The notes under the pieces were generated by a model that was not told where the DNA came from, did no database searches, and saw nothing but the letters and a program-made list of their open reading frames with translations. A stretch of 64,000 bases of DNA, taken from the NCBI RefSeq assembly GCF_010389155.1, contig NC_057768.1, forward strand, positions 47,285,633 through 47,349,632. The letters are read 5' to 3'. Of the stretch, positions 47,006 through 59,060 are shown one piece after another. The position numbers and the translations under genes are program-made. Source of the stretch: Erigeron canadensis. Lineage: Eukaryota; Streptophyta; Magnoliopsida; Asterales; Asteraceae. The number at the start of each line of letters is the position of its first letter. Positions within the stretch are counted from its first letter, which is position 1.

Positions 47006-49767
47006 CTACATGATGGTGCAACGACTCTTCTCTTCTGTTGGTTGTGTGTTGCCATGCTGGTTCTTGTTTGGGTCATTTGGGTCATAGGTGAACTCTGCTG
47101 TGTTAAGCCCATACTGGGATGATCATATCAGCAAAAACAAATAAGTTAACAAAAAACTTAAGCAAAAAATTCATAGCAACTAATTGAGAAGAGCCACACA
47201 AAAAAGACCAAGTTTAGTTAGAATCAAACTAGGATCGGTAAATAACAATGCACTAATAATTGGGTTAATTTAGGTATGTTTGATCTCTAATGGGTCAAAC
47301 ACATGTGTAGAAAGGAAACAACTCCTATGAGCTGAAAGTCATGCATGTGTATCAAATGCCCAAAACCTTTTGAATTGCTTCTTTTTGAAAAAACTGGCTG
47401 TATTTTTTAAATTTAGCCCCTACAGTTTCAGCGGCAAGCAGCAAAATTAAGCTGTAGTTGCAAACTCAACCTCAAAAGTATCAGAAGTCTTACCCACACC
47501 CAAAGAATGAAAGAAGATACTCCATTACTAAGATTGTGAACCAACAGAAAGAAAAAAATTATTTAATACTACAGGGGCACCCGCGCAATGCGGCGGCGGT
47601 TCAGTGGTGATGTCGGTGAGGGCAGCGAGTAGTGTAGGTTATTGATATAAAGGTAATCGATGTAAAAGTGGGGCTGTGTAGTTATTTTATAGGTTAAGGG
47701 ATAGAAAAAAGAGAAGGGAAGGGGGGGGGGGGGGGTAAATAAGGAGTGTAGATATAGATATCTCGGGTCTTCCCCAGTTTTTGCAAAATAAAATAAAAGA
47801 ATAAAGATTATGAACCAATAGAAACAGCAATCAAAGACAAATAGGTTATGAATATGATGATCTGGCTTACGTTATCTCAAACAATTTAAATGGGCTAAAG
47901 CAGAACTTATTAAAAGGGAAGACTTAAATGGGTTGATCCTATCAATAATTGTTTTCAGAGTATCTAAAGCATAGTTGCATACAACCTCCTAGAGCACTTT
48001 AGGCCAAAGATTCTACAATTATGATAATAATATGCTTTTGTAATCATAGATAACATATTTATTATTCTTAGTTCTTACCCACCCTTCCAATTTGAAACAG
48101 TATAAAGTGACACATTCTGACCCGTTACCCAACATGCGTATCTTGCGACCTTTACAGATAATGGTGGTTATAAGAAAGTAAGGCAAGTTAGGATCAAGTT
48201 GTCACGAGTCAATCTGAGATTACTAAATTAGGGAAATGAGGAAAGAAAAAGGATGCACCTTTTCCCTCATTCGTGCACTCCATGCATCATTTCTGCTGGG
48301 ACGACTATCAAGAGTTCCGGCGACAGGCACACCTGTTGCTGGAACCGGTTGCCTACTAATCAAAGGCTGCCTTTGCTGCCTGGGACCACTTATGTACTCA
48401 TCATCACTATCATACTCAGCTGGTGCATTTGCCGCGCGTACCACTAGAGCTAAAAGAAATATCAGAGCCTGCATATCCACACATAAACTATTCAGAACTT
48501 GTAGAAGAAGTTAGGATAACAAATTGCTTTCAATAATACACTGATTAATGTTCTCTCGAATATATTTTTGGTAGTGTCTCACCTGCAAAATAACAGCTCC
48601 AAGTGCAACCCATTTGCAAATATTCCAGTTATCTCTAAGGAATCCATATATCGTGTTGAATTCTCCAGTTTTATCAATTGGGATGTCCTGAAAACAGTTT
48701 TGTTTAAATAATGTTTAACATCTGAATTATGCATAGAATTAAGTATTTAAGTAGTAGCTCAAAGAGAACTCACCGATTTCCAGGTTTTGTCAAAGAAGAT
48801 GAAAGCAGCACATCCCACTTCTACCACGATGAACAAGATCAGAAGTAAAGAGTACTGATATTCCTTAAGGAAACCAACTATCCAAATACATTAATTATAT
48901 CACAAAAACATCTTTGGCCATTTTGAATATATAAGTTTATTCTTATAAAACCCCGTTATGATTTATATTCAAAGTATGAAAAGAAAAAAAAAATAGAAGC
49001 AGCTTGTTTAAACTAGGATACACAGGTTAGGCAGCACCCGTTCCTGGTTGATGCTCCAATGCAGCCAAAGCAAGATATGACAAAGAGAATTGCACCGACA
49101 CCGATAAACAGATAAATGAACCTGCACACACACACACAAAAAAAACTATCCACCATGACAACTCTATGATTAAAGATTCATACCATCTCATGTCTAACAA
49201 AATAAAAGGAACACAAGTCTAGGTCAAACAAGCACACATTCTCAATGTAAACTCAACATCAGTCCTTCACAGTTTACAATGCCATAAATTCCAGCAAAGA
49301 AAAAATGAAGCATAAATTGGTTTCAGGGAACTCTACATACTGATAAACACAAAACTACAGGTTATCGTTCATCGTCACTTACGATCAGGCAATATATGCG
49401 CATCAATAAATGCATCATATATACATGAAAACTGAATATCAAACACGACATTACGATACCCAACATTGTTTATAAAACTACTGAAGTTCCACACATATAT
49501 TTAACAAAAAGAAAAAGGCCGGGTACATTACCAAGCAGTAGGCAAGCTATCGTAAAAGTGATTTGTAGACAGGGAGACAGCAGTCATTAGCATAGGGCGT
49601 CCAAGCTGTATGGTTCCTTCATCGGACGGCACAAGATGCACTTCATGGGTTGCATTTTGGTACATAACAAATAGATATACTCCGTATCCGACCATAGCTA
49701 AACCGGAAAGGGTCAATAACAAGTTGAGGAGCTTCAACAAGCACTCCAAGAAACCCTTACACGCCAT
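47006..49767 (-). CDS. TOM2A: Tetraspanin-like TOM2A (tobamovirus multiplication protein 2A)
   Basis: Six coding exons, 5' to 3': 49767-49532, 49121-49022, 48863-48774, 48687-48583, 48468-48259, 47113-47006; 282 residues. TOM2A is a four-pass membrane protein of the tonoplast and endomembranes that binds TOM1 and serves as a host factor for tobamovirus replication; its own role in the plant is less clear. The start MACKGFLECLLKLLN is typical. Membrane segments: ~8-34, ~79-103, ~115-136 and ~170-192, with FGCIGAS after the second and ANAPAEYDSDDEY after the fourth. The cytosolic tail is Pro/Arg/Gln-rich and ends EEKSRCTIM, a CaaX-like end. A leader intron lies at 49774-50045. The last intron (1.15 kb) holds a Helitron-like insertion. 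Start: only ATG fitting the family. Confidence 0.94.
47568..47766 (-). mobile_element. Helitron-like short element in the last TOM2A intron
   Basis: Minus strand: begins TCTATATCTACACTCCTTAT after an A; near the end CCGCCGCCGCATTGCGCGGGT forms the hairpin-like GC block. It carries a run of 15 G on the plus strand (47721-47735). It sits in the same orientation as the host gene, between its last two exons. Confidence 0.45.
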
Positions 49768-50045
49768 CCTACCCTGAATGAAAAAACAGGACTCCCTCCA
49801 TAAGTGGATATGCATACATTTCAATATATATATATACAATTCTATATATAACTTTCTCATTTTTGTAAAATCACAATTATAACATTTTCCTTTTTTTTTG
49901 TGGCTAATCCGATCGTCAACCGCAGTGAATATAATTCTAAACTAAACACAATTCACAATTCAAGAAATTGAACAAGTAAATCAAACATTTGAATTATTAT
50001 TAATGTTATAAATAAAGAAGCAAGGAATAATAAAAAAGGGTATAC

Positions 50046-50627
50046 CTTTGGGTTGAATTATTAATATCGAAGATATATATGAATAAAAATACAGCGGTAA
50101 TTGATTTATTGATAGTAGTTATTAAAAAGGCTCAACTAAATTAGGGAATGGATCACAAACCGTATTATATTATATTTTTATTTACAAATTGTGATGAGGA
50201 GGATGATGACGATGATGCTGTTTGTAATATACAAAGAGATAACATAACTAAATTGAAAAACAAATTGGGAAATAAATTGTAGAATAACACCGCCAAAAGT
50301 TAGAGGTTACCGACCTCTTTAATAAATAAATTAATAAATTAAAAAAAACATATATAAAAAAATCTTAAAAGAAAATTATACATATCATACCTGAACTATA
50401 ACTCAAATAATGCTTTTAGTACAACTTTTGATGTTCTACTTAAACTATACCCAAGTTACAAAATCCTACTCGAATAATCACTCTTTCTATCTATATGGTT
50501 GGACTTAACAACCCATAAAACAACCATCAAAATAAATAAGTAGAATTTTGCAAGTTGTGTATGATTTGAGTACAACATCAAACATTTATACCAAAAGAAT
50601 AATTTATTATATATATTTCAAATACTA
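50046..50627. other. TOM2A leader exon and promoter
   Basis: The leader exon begins just above 50046 on the minus strand, where GT at 50045 starts the leader intron. The rest is AT-rich with no clear TATA assignment. Confidence 0.45.
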
Positions 50628-52247
50628 TCGATATAATATACTCATTATAAATATATTAAAAATAAAGTATCGAAAAACGTATAAAAAATAGTATATTTTT
50701 AATTTTTTATTTTATTTTCAACACATAAGTTTCAATCTTTACATTTTTAACACTAAACAATAATACTTTTTAGTAAACTTTTTGTTTTATTTATTTTTAC
50801 CACAAAACTTTCAATCTTTACACTTTTAGCACTAAACTATAATATTTTTTAGTAATAGTATACTTTTTATTCTTTTTTCTTTTACCACAAAAGTTTCAAT
50901 CTTTACACTTTTAGCACTAAACTATAATACTTTTATTAAACTTTTTAGCGTGTAGTATATTTTTTTATTTTTATTTTCACTACATAAGTTTCAATCTTTA
51001 CATTTTTAGCACTAAACTATAATACTTTTTAGTAAACTTTTTGTCAAATTTATTTTAACGACAAAACTTTGAATCTTTACACTTTTAACACTAAACTATA
51101 ATATTTTTTAGTAATAGTATACTTTTTATTCTTTTTACTTTCACCACAGAAGTTTCAATCTTTACACTTTTAGCATTAAACTATAATACTTTTTAGCGTG
51201 TAAAGAGTAGTATATTTTTTATTTCTTTTATTTTCACCATATAAGTTTCAATCTTTATATTTTTAACACTAAACTATAATTTTTAGTAAACTTTTTGTTC
51301 TATTTATTTTCACCACAAAACTTTCAATCTTTACACTTTTAGCACTAAACTATAATATTTTTTAATAATAGTATACTTTTTATTCTTTTTACTTTCAACA
51401 CAGAAGTTTTAATCTTTACACTTTTAGCACTAAACTATAATACTTTTTAGTAAACTTTTTATTCTTTTTATTTTTAACAGAAAACTTACAATCTTTACAC
51501 TTTTAACACTAAACTATAATATTTTTTAGTAAACTTTGTATTCTTTTTATTTTCACTACAATATTTTAACTATTTACACTTTAAGACTAAACTTTCATAG
51601 TTTGTAATTTTCTTTTATTTTAAGGTACGGGAAAGCGTGTATAGAATAGTATACTTTTTATTTTAATTTTTATTTTCACCACAATAGTTTCACTCTTTAC
51701 ACTTTTAGAACAAAACTTTTATAATTCTTAGTAAACTTTTTAATCTTTTTATTTTCACCATAGTATCTTAACCCCTTACATTTTTAACACTAAATTTTTC
51801 TACTTTTTGATAATCTTTTATTTTAACTACAACATTTTAGCCTCTTACACTTTAGCAACAAACTTTTTAACACATATATTAAAAAGAAATGTACGGAAAA
51901 ACTTGTAAATAATAATAAACTTTCTATTCATTTTATTTTCACCACAACATTTTAACCCCTTATACTTTTAGCATCAAATTTTTATACTTTTTGATTTTCT
52001 TTTATTTTCACCACAACATTTAAGTCTATTACACTTTTAGCACTAAATTTTTATGTGAACGATTTTTCAATTTCACACAAAACTTTTACAGTTCATTTTT
52101 GAACTGATAAATGTCAGTTTTTAATAATTTGAATAATACGTGTTTTCTTCAAAAAGTTTATGGCACATTATCTCTTGAATAATATTTTTTATTAAATCGT
52201 TAACAAATGTAATGTCTCTCGGGGCAACGCCCGGGTGACATATCTCG
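50628..52247 (+). mobile_element. Possible Helitron-like element containing a minisatellite
   Basis: The right end has a GC hairpin CGGGGCAACGCCCGGG followed by TGACATATCTCG and T, the same layout as the other Helitron-like ends here. The left end is set at ATCGATATAATATACTC, but this is weak. The inside is almost entirely the ~80-bp tandem repeat. Assignment rests mainly on the right end. Confidence 0.4.
50740..52070 (+). repeat. ~80-bp AT-rich degenerate minisatellite, about 16 units
   Basis: The core CTTTACACTTTTAGCACTAA followed by ACTATAATACTTTTTAGTAAA recurs at spacings of roughly 73-99 bp (for example near 50751, 50830, 50911, 51010, 51089, 51176, 51262, 51343, 51430, 51503). Each unit has a [TA]-rich link and a TTCACCACA segment. 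Units become more divergent toward the right end. No coding capacity. Confidence 0.9.
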
Positions 52248-52346
52248 TTATATTATTAAAAAGATTTTTGAGGATATCATTTTTCAATTATCAAGTGAGA
52301 CAAGATGTGCATTTTATAAGGGAAAATTACATATTAGTCCTTCTAA

Positions 52347-52529
52347 TCTTTACTCCTTTATAAAGCATTTTGGGATTTTATTTATGCTATGTCTTGAAAA
52401 ATTAAGCATATTTTTTTTTCTTAAAAATGTTCATTCACACACTACAACACTAAATTACCATATCTACCCTTATAAACAAATTGTCACTCTGAAACAAAAT
52501 TCCGCTGCAACGAACGGGTATTATGCTCG
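52347..52529 (+). mobile_element. Helitron-like short element
   Basis: Begins TCTTTACTCCTTTATAAAGC after an A, ends CCGCTGCAACGAACGGG then TATTATGCTCG, followed by T. An A|TC start and T after the end fit Helitron insertion at AT. The terminal CTCG differs from the consensus CTRR. Confidence 0.5.
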
Positions 52530-52917
52530 TTTATAAACATACATAATCTTTTCTTGATTATTAAGGTTGATGCAACTAATATCCCGTTAACCACATGGAT
52601 GATTAGCCTTTTTTTACAAAACTATGAGAGTAAATGTGAATGTCATGCTTCACTTTTGTTTTTTCATTTAGTGGATTTTCTTTGAGTGTTTTTTTCTTTA
52701 AACATTATACAAGGAGTTTAGCAAGAGGTTAAATGAAACATACAAAATTCAAAATTCATAGAAAGAAATTACAATAAATTATAACTAAAAATTATTCTAT
52801 CAGGGCCAGGTGTATTCGAATGCATTTGGGCCTCTATTGGATAATCATTGAAAACTAATCTCTTTCATCTTTTTGACCGTGAAATGTAATAAAGAGGATT
52901 TGTTGGAGAAGATACAA

Positions 52918-55514
52918 TGTAACACCCGTCGTTTAAAAATATAAATTTCAAAAACTTTCGCCTAACGGCATTAAAGGAATGCGGAATTAAACTTTAAAAG
53001 TTCAAACCAGCAAAATGTGTTTGGTGTATTCATTAAACAACTGATCACATTATCAATACAAGTCATTATTATCTAAACATAAAGCAAATGTCTAAAGCGA
53101 TCAACCACTATGGGTAAACTATAGCCAGCTTCAAGATCATCTACCCATGTCTCACGTCTTCTCAAATCTACCTGCTCACTATTGTTAGACCTGAGGGGAC
53201 AACACATTTTAAAAAAGTAAGTGTTAACTAACGAATTAGCTAGGTAAGATAACACAAAGTTTATAAAACGTTTGTCCATTTAAACATTATATAAAGGTCA
53301 ATATTACATGGTCAAGGCACATATCACATCAATGCATCACATCATCCATAACATATCATTACATCAAACATCATCATAATAGGTTGAATCACCTAACTGT
53401 GCCTAATCATCTTTTACTTTACATATAACATATAAGCATCATCGTATAGTGTGACATAAGTCACTTTCATTAGGCTTGACATAAGTCACTCATCACATAA
53501 ATCGTATACATTTTTATAAGTGTGACATAAGTCACACCCGATTAGATGGACAACTTTACGGTTGTACATCAATGTCGTTAAGGAATGGCAAGCCAATCCT
53601 GGAGTAATCCGTATGTTCAAGACAAGTGGGGTTGGTAAGACCTCCCGTATTACTCTTCACGTTGTACCTCGTTGCAAGCTGCCACCCAAGCAACCACATC
53701 AAACGTATTACCCTGGCAAAGGCATGTACGGGTTAAGCTTAACACTTTCATCTCTGTAAAATAGCTCGAGCATTCGCATCACGTAAAATTTAGGCGTTCA
53801 CATTACCTAAACATTAATCACATATCACATCACATCTGATTAACGTCTGGGCCCTTAAACGTGCATGTGTCATGGCAACTTACATGTCTAGTGAGCTAGA
53901 TGTACAAGCCATGTAATCATCATATCTCACATTTACACATGCACATATACATATTAAGCATCATTACATAACATGCATGGTCACATCACGTACCTTATCA
54001 TATATCTCATATCGTTACACATCATATTATTTACATTTCATATACAATTACATAACATCTCATAGCATGTCATTACATATCATCTTTCATTGCATAACAT
54101 AGTTTATCACATGACGTATTTCATAATAACTCAAAGCATTTCATATCATATCATAACATCACATATCTTTGGGGTAGCATTTTAGGCTTCAATATGCATA
54201 TACATAGCCCATATCACCTCCCGTGTAATCCAGATTAACCATAAGTAAACAAGAAATTGAGAAGTTATTATATGAAAACCATGTTTTTGTTGAACCCTCA
54301 GCGTGCAAAGTAGTGTATCTTACCTCGTAGAAGCATACAACAAATGATAACGTAAGTTACCGAGCTTTGCAAGTATTCCCGACTACCTATAATCAACATA
54401 GGACCGATTTATGAGTATAACGAGACTAAACTGACCTACAGTCTATATACGTGTCACATACCATTTAATTACCGTCATTCCAAATAATAGTCTCTTTTGA
54501 CTATTACTCTAAGAATTATTCTTTTTTGGTCTATTTTCAATTTTTGTCTATTTCTAGACTATTACCTTAAGAATTAGTCTTCTTTTTAACTATTACCCTA
54601 GAAATTAGTCTGCTTTTTGACTATTACTCTAGAAACGGGTTTTACACCAGATAAGACTCTTTTAAGACCTAATTGATGATTTAGCACCATCAATTGCCCC
54701 ATGAATGAGTTGTTAACAAAAGGATCATTAGGTCACATTTAAACAACCAATCCTAATATCGAAACTCAATCAATTAACCACAAATGATTATCAACAACCC
54801 AATCCATTCTCTAAACCTTATGAACGACTTTTGTAACTCAAAATTCATCATTTTAAGACCATAATGATGCAATGAAATCATTGATTAACCCCTACTTGAT
54901 TTGCATGACAATAACAAACGTTTAATCACTCAAAACAACGTTAATCGATTAATAAACGCAACCGAATTCACCCCAACCCCTTATGGCCAGGAATGTGATG
55001 ATAGAATGGACCAATCAAACATTAAATCATGAAGAGAATACCTTAATTACCTGTAGGCAATGATAAGGACATAATCTATGAACCAAATCTCACTCGAATC
55101 ACCATTGAATCCCAAGAAACACACACGAATTGCTTGAGAGGATGAAAAGGGGGGGGGGGGGGCTTGGGGTTTGAAAAAAGAGGAGAAACTGAATTATGTG
55201 TGTGATTAGGGTCTAATTACAACCTAATCTGCTGTAGCAAGTTTCCCCACTTGACACTTTGAGTCCCTCAACCTTAAGACACCACATCCAGGGCTTAAAC
55301 TAACTACCGAGAATACTTACCGACACATTTAACACATCTTAATTATCTTTGACATCTTAAACACATTAACATATACATCATTAAGGCATTGAAGCCTTCC
55401 ACATATAGCATATTAATCACATATAAGCATTAAATATCCTAGAGACTTAACGGACTTGTTGTGTTGACCTAACGACTCAAGTCAACCGTTAATCAAAAAG
55501 TTCAGGCTGTTACA
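52918..55514 (-). mobile_element. Solo LTR with perfect 5-bp target duplication
   Basis: Begins TGTAACACCCG and ends CAGGCTGTTACA; TACAA flanks both sides (52913-52917 and 55515-55519) without mismatch. The 2,597-bp body has no protein-coding frame; it is rich in CATATCA/ACATCA words and carries three palindromes. Orientation is inferred from similarity of style to the LTR at 23126. A run of 14 G lies at 55149-55162. No second LTR or internal region is present. Confidence 0.78.
53451..53535. repeat. Three GTGACATAAGTCAC palindromes
   Basis: Copies at 53451-53464 and 53522-53535 are exact; the copy at 53476-53489 starts with T. Each has 5-bp inverted arms around ATAA. Spacings are 25 and 46 bp. 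They lie inside the solo LTR. Confidence 0.9.
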
Positions 55515-55519
55515 TACAA

Positions 55520-57600
55520 TCAGTCCGAATCTTCCAAACTACCCAGCAAAAGGCAAGGACACAATGGTTGGCGAACTTACTCGTTGGGGGAGGGATGGCG
55601 CTGTTGTAATGTATATAGTATATCCAGAATATCTTGCAAGTGTTGTGTTTTTTTTCTAGTGCTTCTAATGTAGTAAAGAAGCTGGTATGAGTCTATAAGA
55701 TAATGGATTACTCGGATATTACACAAAAAAAAGAAAGAACAAAAGATTTAAAAAGAACAAACTATAAGCAATGATTTTGGAAAAAGAAAAACCACATAGT
55801 TAGTTACAAAATCCAAAAAGGATGTAAAAACCTTGCAATTTACATTCCTACAAAGAATTTCTGTTAAATTGAGATCAGAAAATAGAAATGATTTCATTTT
55901 TATTATTTCTTAAGAAATGGTTTTGTTTTTGTTTGCAAATGATACAAAGTGCAAAATATATGACAATGGATTTACACATGGTTAAATACTCAAAGTTGTT
56001 GGTTAACATTTTAAGGTTTTTGGATACAAAATATCACGTTTTTTAGTATTTTTCAAGTCAATCTTTTTTAGTGTTATCAATTTTATTTTTTTTATTCATT
56101 TCATTACCGTCAACCCATCAATTTGTGAGACCATTAGGCTTGAATACAAAGAACGAAGAAATACTGCAGAAAAACTTTGGTGAACATCCATGTCTGAATC
56201 TTGTATAAAATATGTATATTATACTGATAATTATCATATACTCGTAAATTATTTCTTTAACAAACACAGTACATGATTTGCTTTGTCTACAGGTTATCCG
56301 ATAAAAATGGAAATTTATGACAAGATTATACAGAATAATTACTCAGATACAAATTACGCATTTGTTTTGAAGATTATACACACTTTTGCATTCCAAACCA
56401 TCCAAAATCCAAAAATATCAAAACCCAGCAAATTATTTAACTACTTTCATATATACTTTATAAAAGACAACTTCGTAACCTTAACATCGTTGAAGTTAAG
56501 TATTAGACACTGAGAAGAGAGGTACTACAATTAATTTCTTGTATGGAAAAGCTTAATGTTTACTGTATATAGCATGGTATTTAGCATTAGATGGGCATCA
56601 GTTCTCCAAGGTGATCAAAGCATCATGGAAGAGTAATATTCAGACACAAAAATACCCATTTATTAGATGGGATTCATCATCTGCCCATCTTAATATCTTA
56701 TCAACCACACAAATACAAGTAAATGAAAAGACACATAATAAAGAAAAAAAAGATTATATTGTCACTCGAAAAACATGTGAGTTGAGAAGGATCAGACACC
56801 ACACAAAGAAGCTAAAACATACAAATTACTATCGTTACGGTATAAAGTAGAAATTAACTATTTAGCAAACTTTTCGGAAAAATGAAATCAAAAATATATT
56901 AGTTTTTCTTCAAGCAAAAGGAGGAAATAATCAAAACCAGGCGATGAGTGGAGGATATATATGAATGAGGGAAAAGGCTGAGTTACCGAGTTGTTATGTT
57001 GAAACCCTAATTGCCAAAGCCCTAGCCGGATTGTTGGGCCTATGGGCCACTATGTTCGAAGAGATCAGATAAAATAGAGAAATTGTTTTTTTTTCCCCCC
57101 CTTTTTGGTCTATGTATAATTGTATATCATCCGATTCACACGCACAATCCAAATTTACTTATTGTTGCCCCTGTGACCCAATTATCAACTTTCTATTGCA
57201 CAATCAGTCCAAACGTCTATGTTACAAATTTAAAAATTTAAATTCATATGTAAATTTATATATCTAATCTATATTACAAACCTAGATGATTATCAAACTC
57301 CAATTCCATCCATGTCTAATAAATACGGCGAGAAAATCCTTGGAAGAGGGGTAAGAACTAAGAAGAATGCCAATCTCAACAAGTATGTTACTTTTTGGCA
57401 TTTGGTATAGTTTTACAAGCTATCAACGAGTTTTATTGCATAAATATTTTTTTTGACATTTGTTATATGAAAGTTAAAAATATCTAAAATCCCTTATAAA
57501 GCATATTAACCTCTCATATTTTAGGAAATTCGGCACTACTTTTATACCCAAAATACCCTTATTTCTTAATCCTAATTCCCTAATTCCCTATTTCTTAATC
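55520..57600. other. AT-rich intergenic stretch
   Basis: No gene was supported. Short frames at 56283-56513 and 56611-56850 are Lys/Asn/Ile-rich readings of AT-rich DNA. A telobox-like AAACCCTAA near 57002 would suit a plant promoter but no gene follows. Confidence 0.45.
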
Positions 57601-58048
57601 CTAGTGCCCGCGTGTTGCAGCGGTGAGATGGTGGGGTGGTAGGTAATAGGAGGTGATAAGGCATAGAGTGTGATAGCCAAATGCCTTAGCTGTACGCCCT
57701 CGAATTTGAAAATTCGTCAAAGGTATATCGAATGACATCTCTAATGAAAGAACATGAAATTTTAAGAACGCCCATACAATTTTTATAGTTTATCGATATA
57801 CGGTTTTTGAGATAAAAGATCTTGAATAAATTAAAGGAATAAAATGATTTATGAAGGAGAGAGAAAAAATGAGTGATTAAGATTTGAGAAGAGAGAGAAA
57901 AATGAATAGTTAAGATTTAAGGGTATCATAGGTATATTAGGTAGAGATGTTTAAATTAGGGAATAAAAAAGAGGGGCAATATAGGTACTTCAATTCATCT
58001 TTTGAAAATTTCAAAAAAATGGATCCTCCTTTATAATATAGTATTAGA
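57601..58048 (-). mobile_element. Helitron-like element
   Basis: Minus strand: opens TCTAATACTATATTATAAAG, the well-known plant Helitron start, and closes CCGCTGCAACACGCGGGCA then CTAG, the canonical end. Length 448 bp, no coding capacity. The neighbouring bases are T and G rather than A and T, so flanks may have changed or the edge may be a base or two off. Confidence 0.65.
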
Positions 58049-58087
58049 AATAAAAAAACCCTTTCTTTAAAAGTTACAGAGGAATTA

Positions 58088-58271
58088 TCTAAAATACTAT
58101 TAATGATTAAACTACAATATCAGCCATTTATCCAAAATATCTCCATTAACCTTTTACATCAATTATCTACACCACTCGCCGCCGCCTCCACTACCAACAG
58201 TCGCCCCCACCACCACATCGTTGCCGCCACAACCTCCGCCGCATTGCACGGGTACCGACGCACCGTGCTCG
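58088..58271 (+). mobile_element. Helitron-like short element next to the previous one
   Basis: Begins TCTAAAATACTATTAATG after an A and ends CCGCCGCATTGCACGGGTAC then, after a second GC block (CGACGCACCGTG), CTCG followed by T. Opposite in direction to its neighbour and 39 bp from it. A 63-codon minus-strand frame rich in glycine crosses it and is only the GC repeat. Confidence 0.5.
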
Positions 58272-59060
58272 TTTGGAAATAAGAGAGAGAATTGTATCTT
58301 AAGATATTGCATTTTATATACTATAGAAATGTTTCCAAAAAAAATTGTCTTCAAATAGCATTAACTCAAACAAATAGCATTATTCTATGACAATTGAAAT
58401 TATATTGCATAACTTAATTTTTATTGTTTTAATTTTATTTTCGTTATAAATTATAACTTATGTGGAATGATTAACTGTTCATAATATGAATCGGTTTGAG
58501 GTAGATAGCTCTATCCACAAACTCTAAAACTCTTACTTCATTGTTCATATCACTTCATCTCGCGAATAGTAAAAGAATGAGTACCAAAAGCAAAAAACAC
58601 AACTAGGAAAACCATCATTATCTACTGCAATTAGCAATGATATATATAGGCTTATATTATATCACAGAATACACACTTGCCAACCCTTGGAGAGTAGTTT
58701 AGAACACTTTGCATCATAGTGCTGAGCAAAACAGGCTTAAATATATTAAATTTCAAAATCGCGACAATCACAAACATAATCTAAACCTAAATCAAATAAT
58801 AAATGGGGAAAAAAACACTGTTTTATCCAACTACTAGTTACCATGGAATTCAGTTGTTTTGTACTTGAATGCATATATGCACAAACCTTGTTTAAAAGAA
58901 TGAGCAGTCCAATGAGATATGATAGCCAAAATGACCAACTCAGTCAGTTTAGAAGTAAGCAACAACATTACAGAACAAGTTATTGATAGAGCTATCTATA
59001 GTAATAAGAAAAATGAGGTCCAATTGCAATTTTGGTTGTGACTCTTTGCTTTCATAAAGT
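58272..59060. other. Intergenic, 3' flank of PRS
   Basis: AT-rich, no gene or repeat recognised; should contain the PRS 3' UTR. Confidence 0.5.

Noticed and set aside
48236..48514. 92-codon plus-strand frame
   Set aside because: Antisense to TOM2A exon 5.
50740..52070. CRISPR-like array
   Set aside because: Units are ~80 bp, degenerate, AT-rich and without unique spacers; the setting is a plant genome.
53562..53759. 65-codon frame with a GVGKTSR segment like a P-loop
   Set aside because: It lies inside a non-coding solo LTR, is short, and has no other nucleotide-binding motif.
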